Shown here one piece after another: positions 50,501 through 62,172 of a DNA stretch of 64,000 nt. The notes under the pieces were generated by a model. That model was not told the origin of the DNA, ran no database searches, and saw only the letters and a program-made list of their open reading frames with translations. The position numbers were made by a program, and so were the translations under genes. Within the stretch, counting starts at the first letter, position 1. Each line of letters starts with the position of its first letter. Where the stretch lies: positions 50,888,001-50,952,000 of the forward strand of contig OZ022256.1 in NCBI GenBank assembly GCA_963978905.1, in the 5' to 3' direction. Source of the DNA: Trichostrongylus colubriformis. Its lineage: Eukaryota; Nematoda; Chromadorea; Rhabditida; Trichostrongylidae.

Positions 50501-51855
50501 AGCTGCACCAATTCGACGAGGTCAGCACGCATTTCTAAAAGAGACGCGCGCTCCTCTGCTCCCTCATTTGCTGACAACTGCTCATCAATCAAAGCAATCT
50601 AAACGAATTGATAACAATGAAATACGCAACACTGTTGTGATGGTTCCTCAAGTTTTTTAGTTTCTCAAGATCGGTTATCATCATCGGCTTGTGAACCGAG
50701 ACTACTCTCGAACTCGCTTTACACCAACCTAAATAAGTAAAGCCTGTGGTAACCTAATTAAACAGACTTGTTTTCTATCAAGAACTTGACTGGATTGAAC
50801 CAGCGTGCTTTATTTCAGAACATTTAAGACCCGGGACACACTTCTTTGATGCAGTGCGTCAAAAAACATTTGAAGACAGCATTACGACAGCGTCATTGAT
50901 ACATGTGATCTCAGCTCTCTCCGGGACAGCTTCGTGAGCAGAGCTGCAGATTGAATAAACGCATTACTGCCTACCTTATTCGTCCTAGGAATCACCATGT
51001 TTAGGGACAACGGCAGGGGCAAATTAGACGTATTGTGGAGAACGAAAGTAGGGGTGCTCAACAGTGTAACAGAAGCGCAAGAACGATAAAAAGGCTATAA
51101 ACCCGAGAAGTAGGAAGCGGAACTCCCCTCTTCACCCTTTCCATTTCGCGCCCCTCTGTACAACTACCTGGTGGGGCAGAGGTATACGGGCGAAGTTTTA
51201 AGTCGGAAAATTGTCCCGCCCACGCAGTAACTCTCCCCGCGGATGGTGGAAGCGCGACTGCTGCGGGATTGTCATAAGAATCCGAGGCGTGCTTTTTCAA
51301 TGCGAAATTCGCCACGTATCACGTTTTCTGAAGTAGAACGTCTGTTTTCAGAGAACATGCATTCTCACTTTCTACTCACCCCTCGCGGTGCCTTAACTCA
51401 GTGCACGACTGCACCACTTCTTGTAGCAACTTCTAAGCGGTACAGCAATCATGACCTTGACTCCCTCATAGGCCAAGTGTCGCCTTTCATAAAGACTGGC
51501 AAATAAGCAAGCCAAAACGTCCGGTATTTCTATATTGCGCGAAGTCCGAATGAAAGGGAGTCTGCACTAGTCACATCGATCTTATCGTTGATATTCCCAG
51601 AACTGAGCATCAGAACTCACAACGAGCAGGTTCGATATTGTTGTTTATTGTAAACAATGTACAACGATAACAGGCACCGCAAACGTTTTGAAGGGATTAT
51701 AATGACAGATAAATATTGGAGAAAGTGATGGAAGAAACAGCAAACCTAGCGTGAGGATTCACCAGCTCTGATGTCACTCCTTCATTTTTACGAGAAATTT
51801 TCAGAAAAATTCCAACACAAACCTGATCAAGATATCCCTGTGCTTCATCACTCAT
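47502..51855 (-). CDS. ZGPAT: ZGPAT orthologue (CCCH zinc finger + G-patch), 465 aa
   Basis: Nuclear protein; in vertebrates a sequence-specific transcriptional repressor linked to splicing. Exons on the minus strand: 51855-51823, 50598-50488, 50374-50272, 50184-50069, 49929-49775, 49682-49507, 49448-49258, 49003-48943, 48870-48812, 48557-48400, 48337-48262, 47660-47502, all in phase. Domains: N-terminal acidic coiled region (MSDEAQGYLDQ, LVELVQLLKEQ); one CCCH finger C-x7-C-x5-C-x3-H (C137, C145, C151, H155) in CSHFLAGTCRFEEKCKFSHG; a Tudor-like stretch (LVLVCVTVSPPLWEIGRLM); G-patch WHGGGFGLKLMQKMGYKVGE then GLGKN (about 274-320); VFDFLN-like NIFTFLNRKLE; C-terminal coiled coil ending QKKKKKDIF. 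This order matches human ZGPAT. A CAG site 13 bases before the start suggests trans-splicing. It follows cdgs-1 on the same strand after 731 bases. Confidence 0.94.
51040..51400. repeat. dispersed repeat in ZGPAT intron 1 (partner of 3,350-3,720)
   Basis: Shares ordered blocks with 3,350-3,720, including TTTCGCGCCCCTCTG, TTGTCCCGCCCAC, TTCAATGCGAA and GTTTTCAGAGAACATG. No open frame is supported. Confidence 0.6.
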
Positions 51856-51868
51856 AGCTCTTTGAGCC

Positions 51869-52586
51869 CTGAAAGCGTGTTTGAAGACAGTCAATGTGAT
51901 TTGAATTCACAGCGCTTGGTGATTGTTTTTGTATGGTTTTGTTTGTTTTGCATTCAAGTTGTTAGTGTCTGCACATGTCAACTGAGTTAATAAATAAAAA
52001 TAAATAAATTTCTCAAAGGTTCTTAAGATCAAAGTAACCCCGTACATGAGAACAGTTTAACAAGGCAAAACATATGTTGCAAAAAAATTCATTGTTGGGC
52101 GGGCTAGGCATCACTATACGGGTGGTTTTATATGTACAATAAAAATATCATCATCACAGGAAGACAAACGGAATCCAATAAAAACTACTCTCTGTTTTTG
52201 ACCGAGATTGTTGAAAAAGTCTAAGAGTAAAAAAAATTACATAAAACAAAAAATACAGGATTTGACAGATACAAGCACACAACAAACAAAACAACAGTGG
52301 AAAAGAAAAGAAAATTAAAGCGGTCTAGTGAAAAAGGACAAGGAGACACGTGCTTTACGATGAAGTATCTCAATAGCCATGTCTACGACAAATACCAACA
52401 CAAAATGTTCGATACTAAATGTATAGTTCCGTTCAGAAATTACCGACTGTGGTCAGCTGCCTATCCAGAGTTTGTCAATTTGAAAACAAAACAATATAAA
52501 AAACGAGATTAAACATAAGTTATAAGGTAAGCCATGAAGACTTATTAATGTGGAGATCTATGGCAAAAACAATGTAGACATTGGTC
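51869..52586. other. spacer between cdgs-1 and ZGPAT
   Basis: AT-rich region containing the 3' end of cdgs-1 and the 5' end of ZGPAT. AATAAATAAA-type runs occur near 51,990-52,010 on the plus strand. No separate gene seen. Confidence 0.4.
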
Positions 52587-55500
52587 TCACGATGGCTGCA
52601 ACAATCCAGACTGAATTAGCTCATGTTTCAAAGAATTAAATACGGTGATTTGATCTTCTGGTTGCAACCACAGGATCTGGGTGACCAACTTGGCCGGATT
52701 CGGCACTCTATAAAAATGCGATGGAAGTACTGCACTAGTAATATAAACCAAGAAAAAACCCACCTGATGAACGTGTGAATGTACACGCTTACAAATGTGC
52801 CCATCAAAAGCTGGCAATCAAAACGGTCCATCAAGCCTCCGTGGCCAGGGATCACATCTCCAAAGTCCTAAAAAGAAAAAAGCTTTAAAAAACGGGAAAA
52901 TTTTGCTTTTTTTTACAGTACTATTCACAAATGACGCCAACCGCGCTCAAACCATCACAGAACAGATTACTGACCTTGATTTTGAACGCTCTTTTAAATC
53001 CGCTGGCGAAAAATCCTCCAAATGGACCGAGTATGCTCGCAAACAACGCCATCACCACGGCATGACCAAGGAACGGGAATAGATACACGTGCGGGTCACG
53101 TCTGGAATCAGAAAACAACCTAAATTAAGGAGAAATTGTAGGAAGTAAGAGAGCTTCGAAGCGGAAAACGACCACTTACTTAAGAAGTTTGAACACCCAT
53201 GAAAGTGGGCGTGGAAGAGAGTATGGTTGCAATTGGAATGAAGATGGAATAGTACAGTTTGTATTGTCAATGTAGTAGTCTTCAACAGGACAAACGAAGA
53301 ATGGCCGATCGTAAAGGAAGTAGGAGAGCTGAACAAGATGGTCGCGATTATTTAGAACACATCTCAGAAAAGGAAAAAAAAAGCTCAAAAAAGGGCCGTT
53401 CTGCGGTCCACTACAAAAAACGCTATTAAACGTAATGCTGCAACCAGTAACACACAGCCAACCTGACTCTTGAAAATACCTCTGCAGGGAAATTACACTC
53501 CTTAACCTACCGCAATGCCGAATACGACGGTACTGACAGCTCCTCCAATGAATCCTTCCCATGTCTTTTTCGGTGACAATTTGATGAGCGGTGTCTTCCC
53601 GAAGAAGAAACCGAACATATAGGACATCACATCACAGCAGATAATCATGGCGACTGGGACGAGAAACCTTAACCACTGGAGATTGTCACGAGAGTAAGTC
53701 TTCAGATAATCACTGAATTTTTCTTCCGATCGACGAAGCGGTAATCAAGCATAGAGAACCACGTGAGCAAGCATAAATCACCTCTCGCTTTGATGGTTTT
53801 CTATAGTTCATTTTTCTTATTCGACACATGTGAGTTCATTAATTCAACCCAGCTAGGCTTCGATACAAAACAAACTAAGAAATCGTACCAAATAGTTCCT
53901 TGGAAGATGTTTTGAATAATGAAGAATGACTGGCAGACAATCAACAGCAGTGTAATATGAGTCCATGCGAACTGAAAACAATGCTCAATAACTGCGTTTG
54001 ATCAGAATGAAAGTAGTGGTTATTCAAGGCGCTGATCGATCATCAACTACTCAAACTCACCAGAGAGAACTGTCGCATATAATAGCCCTTTCTCAGCGAA
54101 AGAACGAACCACACGAATCCAACACAGTATAGGCCAAAACTGATGAGTCTATGGTAACTGTTGAGAAACTGTAGAAAGTTCTGCAATTACCAAAAAATTA
54201 GAGAAGGGTTAAATAGAATGGGTAGAGGTATAAAGACAAGTGGCATCAAAATCTTACGTCTTTTCGCAACAAAATGGCCCAGTAATCGATGAGACTTTCT
54301 CCAAAAATGAAGTAGTTGCTCGTCACAAGAAAATACCTAGAAGTTGGAGATTATCGATTTCTAACACAAATATCGACAAGCTTCCACAACTATTTAGTGA
54401 AGTAATGTGCATTATGATGTAATGCAGATTAGTGAACAAAACAGTTTATGGTGACCATTTACGGATGTAACTCTTGAAACAGAAAATCAGGGAACAGCTG
54501 GTCTTAATGCTTTTTCGAGTAGTGAAGACTTTTCATACATCCACTAAAACATCTCATAAATGATGTAACATGAACGGAGTGGGTCCGAGAAGGAGCTGGG
54601 ATGTTGAAAAAATGAGAAATTATTAGCTTTCCAACACAAGTTTTTTACAAAAAACTCTTCAAAGCTAGTCAGCTCAGATCCGATCCATTATGACAACAAA
54701 AGAAATTCAAAAATCACATGGAAATTAACAAAAATAAAGGACCAAGTTCATGCAAAACAATAGAAACTGGGAAATACCAAACCAACCATGATAGTAGTCG
54801 AAACCATGGAAAATCATACATTCGATAAACGGCCAGTCCAATGCTGATGATTTCGTGGAAGCATTTGAATTGAATTGCAAATACCTTCGAATGAATTTCT
54901 AAGAATAATTACAGGAGAAACAAGGAAAATGCTTACCAGCGCCATTAGCCACGTTGGACCTCTGCTTACTATAAAGGAAAACATGGAGACCATGATGATT
55001 GTGAACACTCCACGAACAACCCAATTTCGCCACCTGAAATACTTTGATGAAAGCCAAGGAGTTAGTGGTACGAATAGAGGAAAGACTCAGGAAGAAATAC
55101 TCACTTAGGTGGTAACGGAGTTAGCACTGAATCCACAAGTTCACCCATGCTTCCCGTATCTTGAGGGATGATTTTCATCAATCCGGAGATTCTAAAAAGA
55201 CTAGCAAACAAGTCTAGATCAGCAAAGACAGAGAGAAAAACAAAATGTGAGGAAAGAAAATCTCGCAGGAAACCCATTTTACGACTGATCACACAAAGTT
55301 AACCACACATTACAAATATGACAGAATACACCACCACAAAACTTGTAAACTAACGAGCTACGTTGGGCAGACTTCTTCGAGGTCGCATCGCTGAAAAATT
55401 ATTGTGGCATTGAGGAAAGATAAAACTTCATGAACACGGCCCATAAGGTGCTGTTACAAGCCAGCATATTTTCGAAATGAACTGATAACAAATTATTTAA

Positions 55501-55830
55501 AATAGACAGCGTAGCCAGAATACGTGCCAAACGAGCGTGCGCTCGCGGAAACGGCAGCATACACTTGCACTAACCAACGCACCAAAGAGTGGTTGCATTG
55601 CTTCCGCACAATGCTGTGGCAACCTCGAACGTAACTCTTGCTGGAGCTTACATTGCGTTAAGTGCTACCAAGAACACATGTACGTGAAGTGAAATGCCAT
55701 CAATAACCAACCTTTCCTCGTCTTGAGGGATAGCATCCATGTCGCTTTCATCGCTGGTTGGTCGAACATCGTCCGTTTGACCTTGGGTTCGACGCTGCCG
55801 AAGATGATCGCCGTTCCCAACTTCAGTCAT
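52587..55830 (-). CDS. cdgs-1: phosphatidate cytidylyltransferase (CDP-DAG synthase), 458 aa
   Basis: ER membrane enzyme: CTP + phosphatidate to CDP-diacylglycerol, the precursor of phosphatidylinositol. Exons on the minus strand: 55830-55712, 55390-55355, 55191-55105, 55033-54937, 54884-54787, 54336-54258, 54180-54061, 53971-53889, 53667-53511, 53328-53180, 53101-52975, 52867-52764, 52707-52587, all in phase. Seen: acidic cytosolic N-terminus, then many hydrophobic segments ([47 protein letters not shown]), [20 protein letters not shown], and the family signature [20 protein letters not shown] followed by GLMDRFD in the last quarter. Close to human CDS1/CDS2 in length. Exon 9 uses the acceptor at GGTTAAG (53,668) rather than the nearby CTCCAG, because only that keeps the frame. 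The start follows TTTTAG by three bases, consistent with trans-splicing. Confidence 0.95.
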
Positions 55831-55833
55831 CAC

Positions 55834-58097
55834 CTAAAACGAAAAAAAAGTAAAGTGTCGGCATATGGCGTGAGTTTTAGTGGCCGCACGATACAAAGAG
55901 TACAAGAGAGCAAAGAAGCACTGACTCTTTACTCAGCACTTTACTCTGACAATAAAGCAAAATCGAACGAACCAAACTGAGACAAAGTCGAAATCAAAAT
56001 AAATGCAGAAATAGACGGAGAATCTCGCAATTCGAAATGAAATCCTAAATCCTACTTCGAAACTCAACCCTTCAATTAAGCTGTACACGCTAATCGGTCT
56101 CATCGGGTTGCTGTGCTAGGTAAAAAATGAAAAACGCAAGAGAGGCGCAGAGGCTAAACCGTTGGCTAGACACAACCGTACTACTATTTTGCTGACGTCG
56201 CCATCTTTTCGGCCTTAACCTCCCACGTATACCCATTCAGCACGCGTGGCTCAGCGCGGAATCCAGTAGAAAGAGAAATAAGTTTCTCTTTTGGTTATGA
56301 GCTTTCCTGATAACAAATGAAAGGATAACAGGTTGATCACCTTGAGAAAACTAACAGAAAATCATTCGAGCTAAAAAACGAGTTCAGAAAGGAAGGTTTC
56401 TCAGAATAAATTTTCAAAAAACCGTTAATTATTAGATCAAGCATAAGTAAGAATATGCATTGAATGGAACAACACGATGTGAAAACTTCAAACAACGAAT
56501 TTGTGTGCAGCAGAACCATGCCCTTCTGCGTGGGAATGTTATACAAGCGAAAACTTGCACGTGAATTATTCCGAGACGAAACACCCATTTCTCCGCGACA
56601 GGAAACGGCAACATTGTAATGCTATTAAGATCCGCATGAGTGTGTGCTTTAGTGAAAGGGCAGACAAAGCTGGTCAAATGGCATCTTTTCATTCTTATCA
56701 GCCAGCTGTCCTTTATGGCCTATGACCAGATATTCACAAAACAGACGGAAGAAAATGAGCGTCCTAAGGATATCAGTTATTGTCAGAACTAGTACCACAC
56801 ATTGTATTATCATGGGGCAGGTTTGAACTCCACTCCACTGTACACAAGAGTTCAAGAGTATCGAGTGCCCTATGCAAAACAGTGAAATTAGCACGAATAA
56901 GTTGAAAACAACAAAAGAAGAACTGGAAGATGCTATCAAAATTCCCCCCACTCGGAACAACATGACCGATGTCTTTACCAGAATAAGCAATTTCAAACAG
57001 CGGAAACAAGTAAGAACAAAACCAAAAAACCAACAAAACAGAAAATGTGAAAGACAAAAAGCAGATCAATACGGCTGCAATGCTGAAGGTTCAAACCTGA
57101 CAGCTCTGAGGCAGAAAAACGTATTTTCCATCATGAGGCGATTATGAGTATTCATGGTATGATTGGACACGAATGCGAAGATCAATAATGAAGTATGCGA
57201 GATATGGAATGTTTTTCTACACTTAGCGAACAATATAACTCGGAAGAGTGTGTTCACAATTCCAATATTGAAATACAGTGCTAGCTTTGAGCTCACCGAA
57301 GGGCGACATTCAGCTTCACATCACGTGAGAGTGAGGATCATGCACCTCGTAAATGATCACAGGACAGAAGAGCTGCGGCATTTACCACGGCATCGAAGAT
57401 CAAACTGGTCTCAAACATGTGGTAGGACGACCACTAATGTACGTTAATAGACGCCACACTGATAGACGCCTTGTTCACAGCCTGTGCTCATTTGGGGAAT
57501 CGGAGAATCCATGAAAAGGGAGATGAGATATGAAGGGTCTTATTGATAGGAACTAATTGCTTGTTACAGAGCATGAAACACATTTCAGACGATGAGAGCA
57601 ATTAAAAATGGGTGACACTTTCAGAAAATATGTGCATGTCGTGCAAACGTCCCAAATTCCAGTGCAACTTATGCACGCAACTTCATCAAATTTATAGTTG
57701 ACAATGTTAAGATGGCACAATGTTACTTCTCGTCTTTTCAGCAAAGTTCTTCCGAAAGCTTTGAACAAACAGAGTGATTCACGTTGCGAAGGCGAATAGG
57801 ATCCTCCAATAGTTCTTGCATAGGGGTAGCGGCTGGACTGGTGCAAGCTGGGGCAACTCAATGCCAGTAAACAACAGATGGAAAGGCATTAATCAGGTTC
57901 ATTCTCAGAAATACGAATACGATACCTCGCGAGAAGGTGTAATCACGGACCAGCAAACATCTCTTGGAAGCTGGCAACGGTCTGGGACATTCATAGACTT
58001 AGAAACTTCAGGGTGGACTATTCAGGTGAATAAGTAGGCGAAATAATTGCGAAAATATGCGTCTGACTGAGATTGACCCCTCAGAGATCCTACCAAG
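55834..58097. other. no confident gene
   Basis: Upstream of cdgs-1. Minus-strand frames at 57,066-57,296 and 56,649-56,996 have hydrophobic stretches that could be membrane helices of a serpentine receptor, but phases at the candidate splice sites do not join them, so no gene is called. Nothing else recognised. Confidence 0.3.
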
Positions 58098-58502
58098 ATG
58101 CTTAGATGTGCTACTTTTTATAAGATGCCCCTTAGCACCTTTGCTCTCTTGCTTACCTTTACTCTTTTACTGAACATCATATTTGCTTGTATCATTGCTA
58201 ACCATAAACAACCAAAATTTCGCAAAAATGGAGCAAAGGGCGAGTTTGTTATAAAGCATATGAAAATCTAAATTTTAAGTATTTTCAGTATCTTGCAGTG
58301 CGTGGCAAAGACCATGAAGTCCCATAACAATATTAAGACTGAAATTTTCACAGAGAAGAAGGTTCCTAGCTGTATGCGAAGTGAGAAGCGCTGCACTGCT
58401 GAACTTACGCCCCTCAATCGATTTTACCGCGAAAAGGCACTGGAACAAAGGCTACTTGCCGATAATGCATGCGAATGCCAGAAAAGCCAACAATTCTTGT
58501 AA
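58098..58502 (+). CDS. candidate small secreted Cys-containing protein
   Basis: Two exons, 58098-58243 and 58289-58502, joined by a 45-base intron (GTTTG...TTTTCAG) in phase 2; 119 aa. Residues 10-35 (MPLSTFALLLTFTLLLNIIF) form a signal peptide or anchor; a second Met at residue 10 may be the real start. The mature part is Lys/Asn-rich with Cys in QCVAKT, PSCMRS, KRCTAE and ACECQK. In another frame, immediately downstream, NNSCNNSKLCEKAYFHCK continues a Cys pattern to 58,587, so the true 3' end may use a further splice or the gene may carry a frameshift. Family not recognised; it could also be a chance frame. Confidence 0.4.
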
Positions 58503-58587
58503 CAATTCTAAGTTGTGCGAGAAGGCATATTTTCACTGTAAACTTCACGCCGAGCTACTTTGCAGAATGACGCAAGACTTGATATAA

Positions 58588-60971
58588 AAAATGTCTTATC
58601 ATAAACTTGTGTCATTACTGCGGAGAGTTTGCAAAAGAATGGCTAAGCTGTCTCTCGAAAAGTTAACCTATTTATGGGCTTATTCGGCAATTTCAGATTG
58701 ATTGCACACGTTGGCAGATTGGTTATAGTGGTTTTTCTGCACATGAAACAGTTTTACTGAGGCTTTATCGCCAGCCCTTCGTAGTGTGTTTACTTGCATG
58801 ACAAATATTTAATTTGTCTTCCAACACATACAGCTTAAAGTTTGCTCAACTACTCGAAATATTTGTACAATCGCTACATGTGAGCGAAAATTGTTAACTT
58901 GGTAAGGTATAATTGATTAATTAATCGGCAGTGGCTGTAAATGTAATATAAAATGTTCATAACAGATAGCAATTGCTGAAAATTTTCCCCTTGTTATATA
59001 AATTATATGAATGCATACGTTGTTTAATAATGTAATGTATACTAAAAATACGAAACGGAATTCAAATTGCGAATAAAAAGGCAAAGGCACCATCTGCAGC
59101 TGGGTGGCATAGCAATGGACAGAATAGCTGACTGCAGACTGATCAGTAAAGACTTTCAAGCAAATATTTTTCCTATATGAAAAATCCATCAATGCTCGGG
59201 AAGTTCCTCCACGTCTGTGCATGGCTACGGCTACAAACTGAGCTGACGGAGTTGGTAGGAACAAATTTAGGGATAACATTAGTTCGTGAAAGCGTCCTAG
59301 GCTCGAAGATTTCGTATACTTTGAGCGACATGTTAACAGCAGAAGATAATCATCAATCTTTTCGATAAATTAGAGTCGAGATAATGATAGATTATATACT
59401 TTTTGATGTAAGCTTTCCGTCCTGTATCAACGAATACTTTAGTACAGAAAACCACATAGCATTTTTTTGGAATGAACATAGCGGCAAATCAGTCAGGGTA
59501 TTGAACAACTGATGAGACTATGTCATGCACATTCCACGTAGAAGAAATGAATAGAGCGATTCGAGCGATTGTTAGATCACATGAGAATGACAACTTGTAT
59601 CATCACATGACAACCTTACTTTAGCTTTATCAGTTATTGGGAGATTGAAAGCAAATGGCAAACACAGATGGGAATCCAGAATGTGGGAACGGTTTATCGA
59701 TCGATATCTGTTAAATTTTAGTGAACCGATAGATGTCATCAATCCCGCTGGATGGCTCTCGAAGTACATACATGAATACAGTCAACAGCTATGAATGTTA
59801 AAAGGATGAAGAGCATTGCTTATAGAAGTGACTGGGAGACGGTCGCTAGGTGCGGCCCCTTGCAGCAAAGGCTGAGGTTATACCTTACGACTCGTGCGGA
59901 TCGTCCCCGACGTCCGTTGGAGTGGCAACTTAGCCCATGCGCCCTAGTTGCAAATTAGCTGCAAGGGGTTACATCTAACGATATCCACTGAAGCGGTTCA
60001 CTGCTTGTCACCACTCGATCTGCAAAATGGCGTAAGAATGTCACGGACTTTTTTCAAGTTTACCGAACGTTATATTGAAAATGTAAGAAATATTCAAAAT
60101 TAATCCGGAGTGGACATGATGCGGTAATTTCGGTGATTTATATGGCTTTTTTGTACCACCCCAAAGGCCACCGTCCAGCCGTTTCTATAATGTATGGACA
60201 CTTTTGGTCCAAGGCAAATTCCAAATATTATGGCTTAACCATTCTGCCAAATAATTTTCTTAAGGGGCATGGATGGCCTGAGAATGAGCTGGTTGCTTTC
60301 TTCAACACAGGTTGTCTGACCAGCGAATAAGGTAAACAACTGCATTTTCATTTTCAACATTTTCAGGACTTTCCTGTGACATTCCATTCCGATAGAAAGT
60401 TTAGAAGCTATGCAAACATCTTCCGGAAAAAAGTGAAATGTAAACATGGTTTCTCGCACGCAATTCACATCATAAAATGCTGTCAGAACAAAAACATGCT
60501 ACAAATATGCCGGCGTAGTCACCACAACTACCACCACCAAGACGCTTGCGCGACCGCAACGCATTTGGTGGCCACACCCCTTGGAACACTCATCAGCATT
60601 GTCCAGATATATTACTTCAAATGAACACCAAAAATGGCAATTTCAACGCGAGTGCTCTGAAAGTCCATTAAAATTTTAACCGAGAGATTTTTTAAAAATT
60701 AAATTGATTAAAAAAATGAGTTTTTGATCATTTGCGTCAAAAGAGAATATAAACTGCTTCAAGGAAAAATATGTTGCTCCAAGAGAAAATATGAATTGCC
60801 ATGTTCACTAAACCAGGACTTCCATTAGGGAACGAGAAATTTTCGAACGGTCATAATGAAGTGACACTTGGGACGAGCCAGACGACCAGAGTGGCAGTGG
60901 GAGCTAATAATCACGTCCCCTCTGCGTCTCCGCATAAGACCCTACAATTCGATGTATTCAAGCAAAGTATG
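58588..60971. other. no gene seen; IR-element copy at 59,829-60,000
   Basis: AT-rich. 59,829-60,000 has arms GGGAGACGGTCGCTAGGTGC / TTAGCTGCAAGGGGTTACAT related to the element at 40,811-41,855. A minus-strand 120-codon frame (58,917-59,279) and plus-strand frames near 60,133-60,624 have no support beyond being open. Confidence 0.4.
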
Positions 60972-62172
60972 TACAGGGGGGGGGCCAAAAAAAAGTGATT
61001 TTGCCCACGGCTCACATCTCCCAATTATACAAAACATAGGGAAACGGAAGAAATGAAAGTGTTGGGACAAAATATTCCCGAAAAGTTCCTCCAGAAGCAG
61101 GAACAAGCTGAGACTCACTACTTTCATTTTCATAAAAAAATAGAACCTTTAAGCGGCGCAGTCGGGCTTCGGAGCACCCACGGTATCAAGGTCCCCTTGA
61201 AGACACCATAAGGGGGTAATTTCGGCTTACGGTAGAACAGACGTAGTGTGGACGAGTTTAAGTGGCCGCCATTGCACAAACTCGCCAATTTGACGCCTTG
61301 GCATGGTGCCAAAAGAAGATGTTTCTATTATAGATTTTTTTTTCCTTTACTTTTTACTTTGTTCTTTCTTATATTGTTTCTAGATGTACTTACACGAATG
61401 CTAATGTAGTTGGAATGGCCACTCCACTGCGCTGGGAGTCAGTGCTACAACTAAGGTTGGCCCACGGCCCGTCTCCTACAGCGGACAACTCGGAATGGAT
61501 GCGCTGATGCGAATGGGATGCGAATACACACCGCAGCGTCGCGCTTTTGAGACCGGGTTTTTCGCCTATTATCGCTTCTAACCTTGAGTGTTCGTTACAA
61601 AATGCTCATTTCTTTGCATCTTCCTCTTGTTTCGTACCCCCTTCCGGTTCCTTTAAAACAGTGGAGCCGGGTTCCATGGTGGGTCTTTTGTGGGAAGCTT
61701 CCTAAGGATTGGCCCTTCGGTTCATGGAAGCCACCCCTGCTGCTTGGACAAGGCTGCTATTATCCGAATTATCATTTTCATGCCCAAATTCGCCTCCGGA
61801 GGGGTTTCAGTGGTAAATGCACGTTTTGGCTCTTGGAAACGAAGGGCGCTGGGAACCCGGAAAAAACGGGATCCTAAAGAACACCACTCAGTATGAATCC
61901 CCTTAGGTACCCAGAGTGAACGGACCTCAGCAAGGTTGTGAACGAGGGCGGCGAAATTTCGGATTTTGCCTAGTTGAGGTGACACATCTTGTTCACTATT
62001 TCCTCGCTCCCGTTCCTGCTCGTGCAGAAGGCTGCCACGGAGTATATTGATAGAGTGAGGTCTGCTCTTGAATCTGGGGATGAAAATACCTCAACAGAAT
62101 TTGCTGTAGTTCGACTAAAGTGGGGTGAAAGTGGACGAGACAAAATTACTTTTTTTTTTGGCACCCCCTGTA
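60972..62172. mobile_element. Tc1/mariner-like element, about 1.2 kb, no intact transposase
   Basis: Left end TACAGGGGGGGGGCCAAAAA and right end, in reverse, TACAGGGGGTGCCAAAAAAA, both followed by AAGTNATTTTG. This is the usual look of Tc1/mariner termini. The interior shows no readable DDE transposase. A G run in the left end is expanded relative to the right. Confidence 0.55.

Noticed and set aside
56649..57296. Minus-strand hydrophobic frames resembling a serpentine receptor
   Set aside because: Plausible donor and acceptor sites do not join in phase and no family signature was found; kept only as a note in the gap entry.
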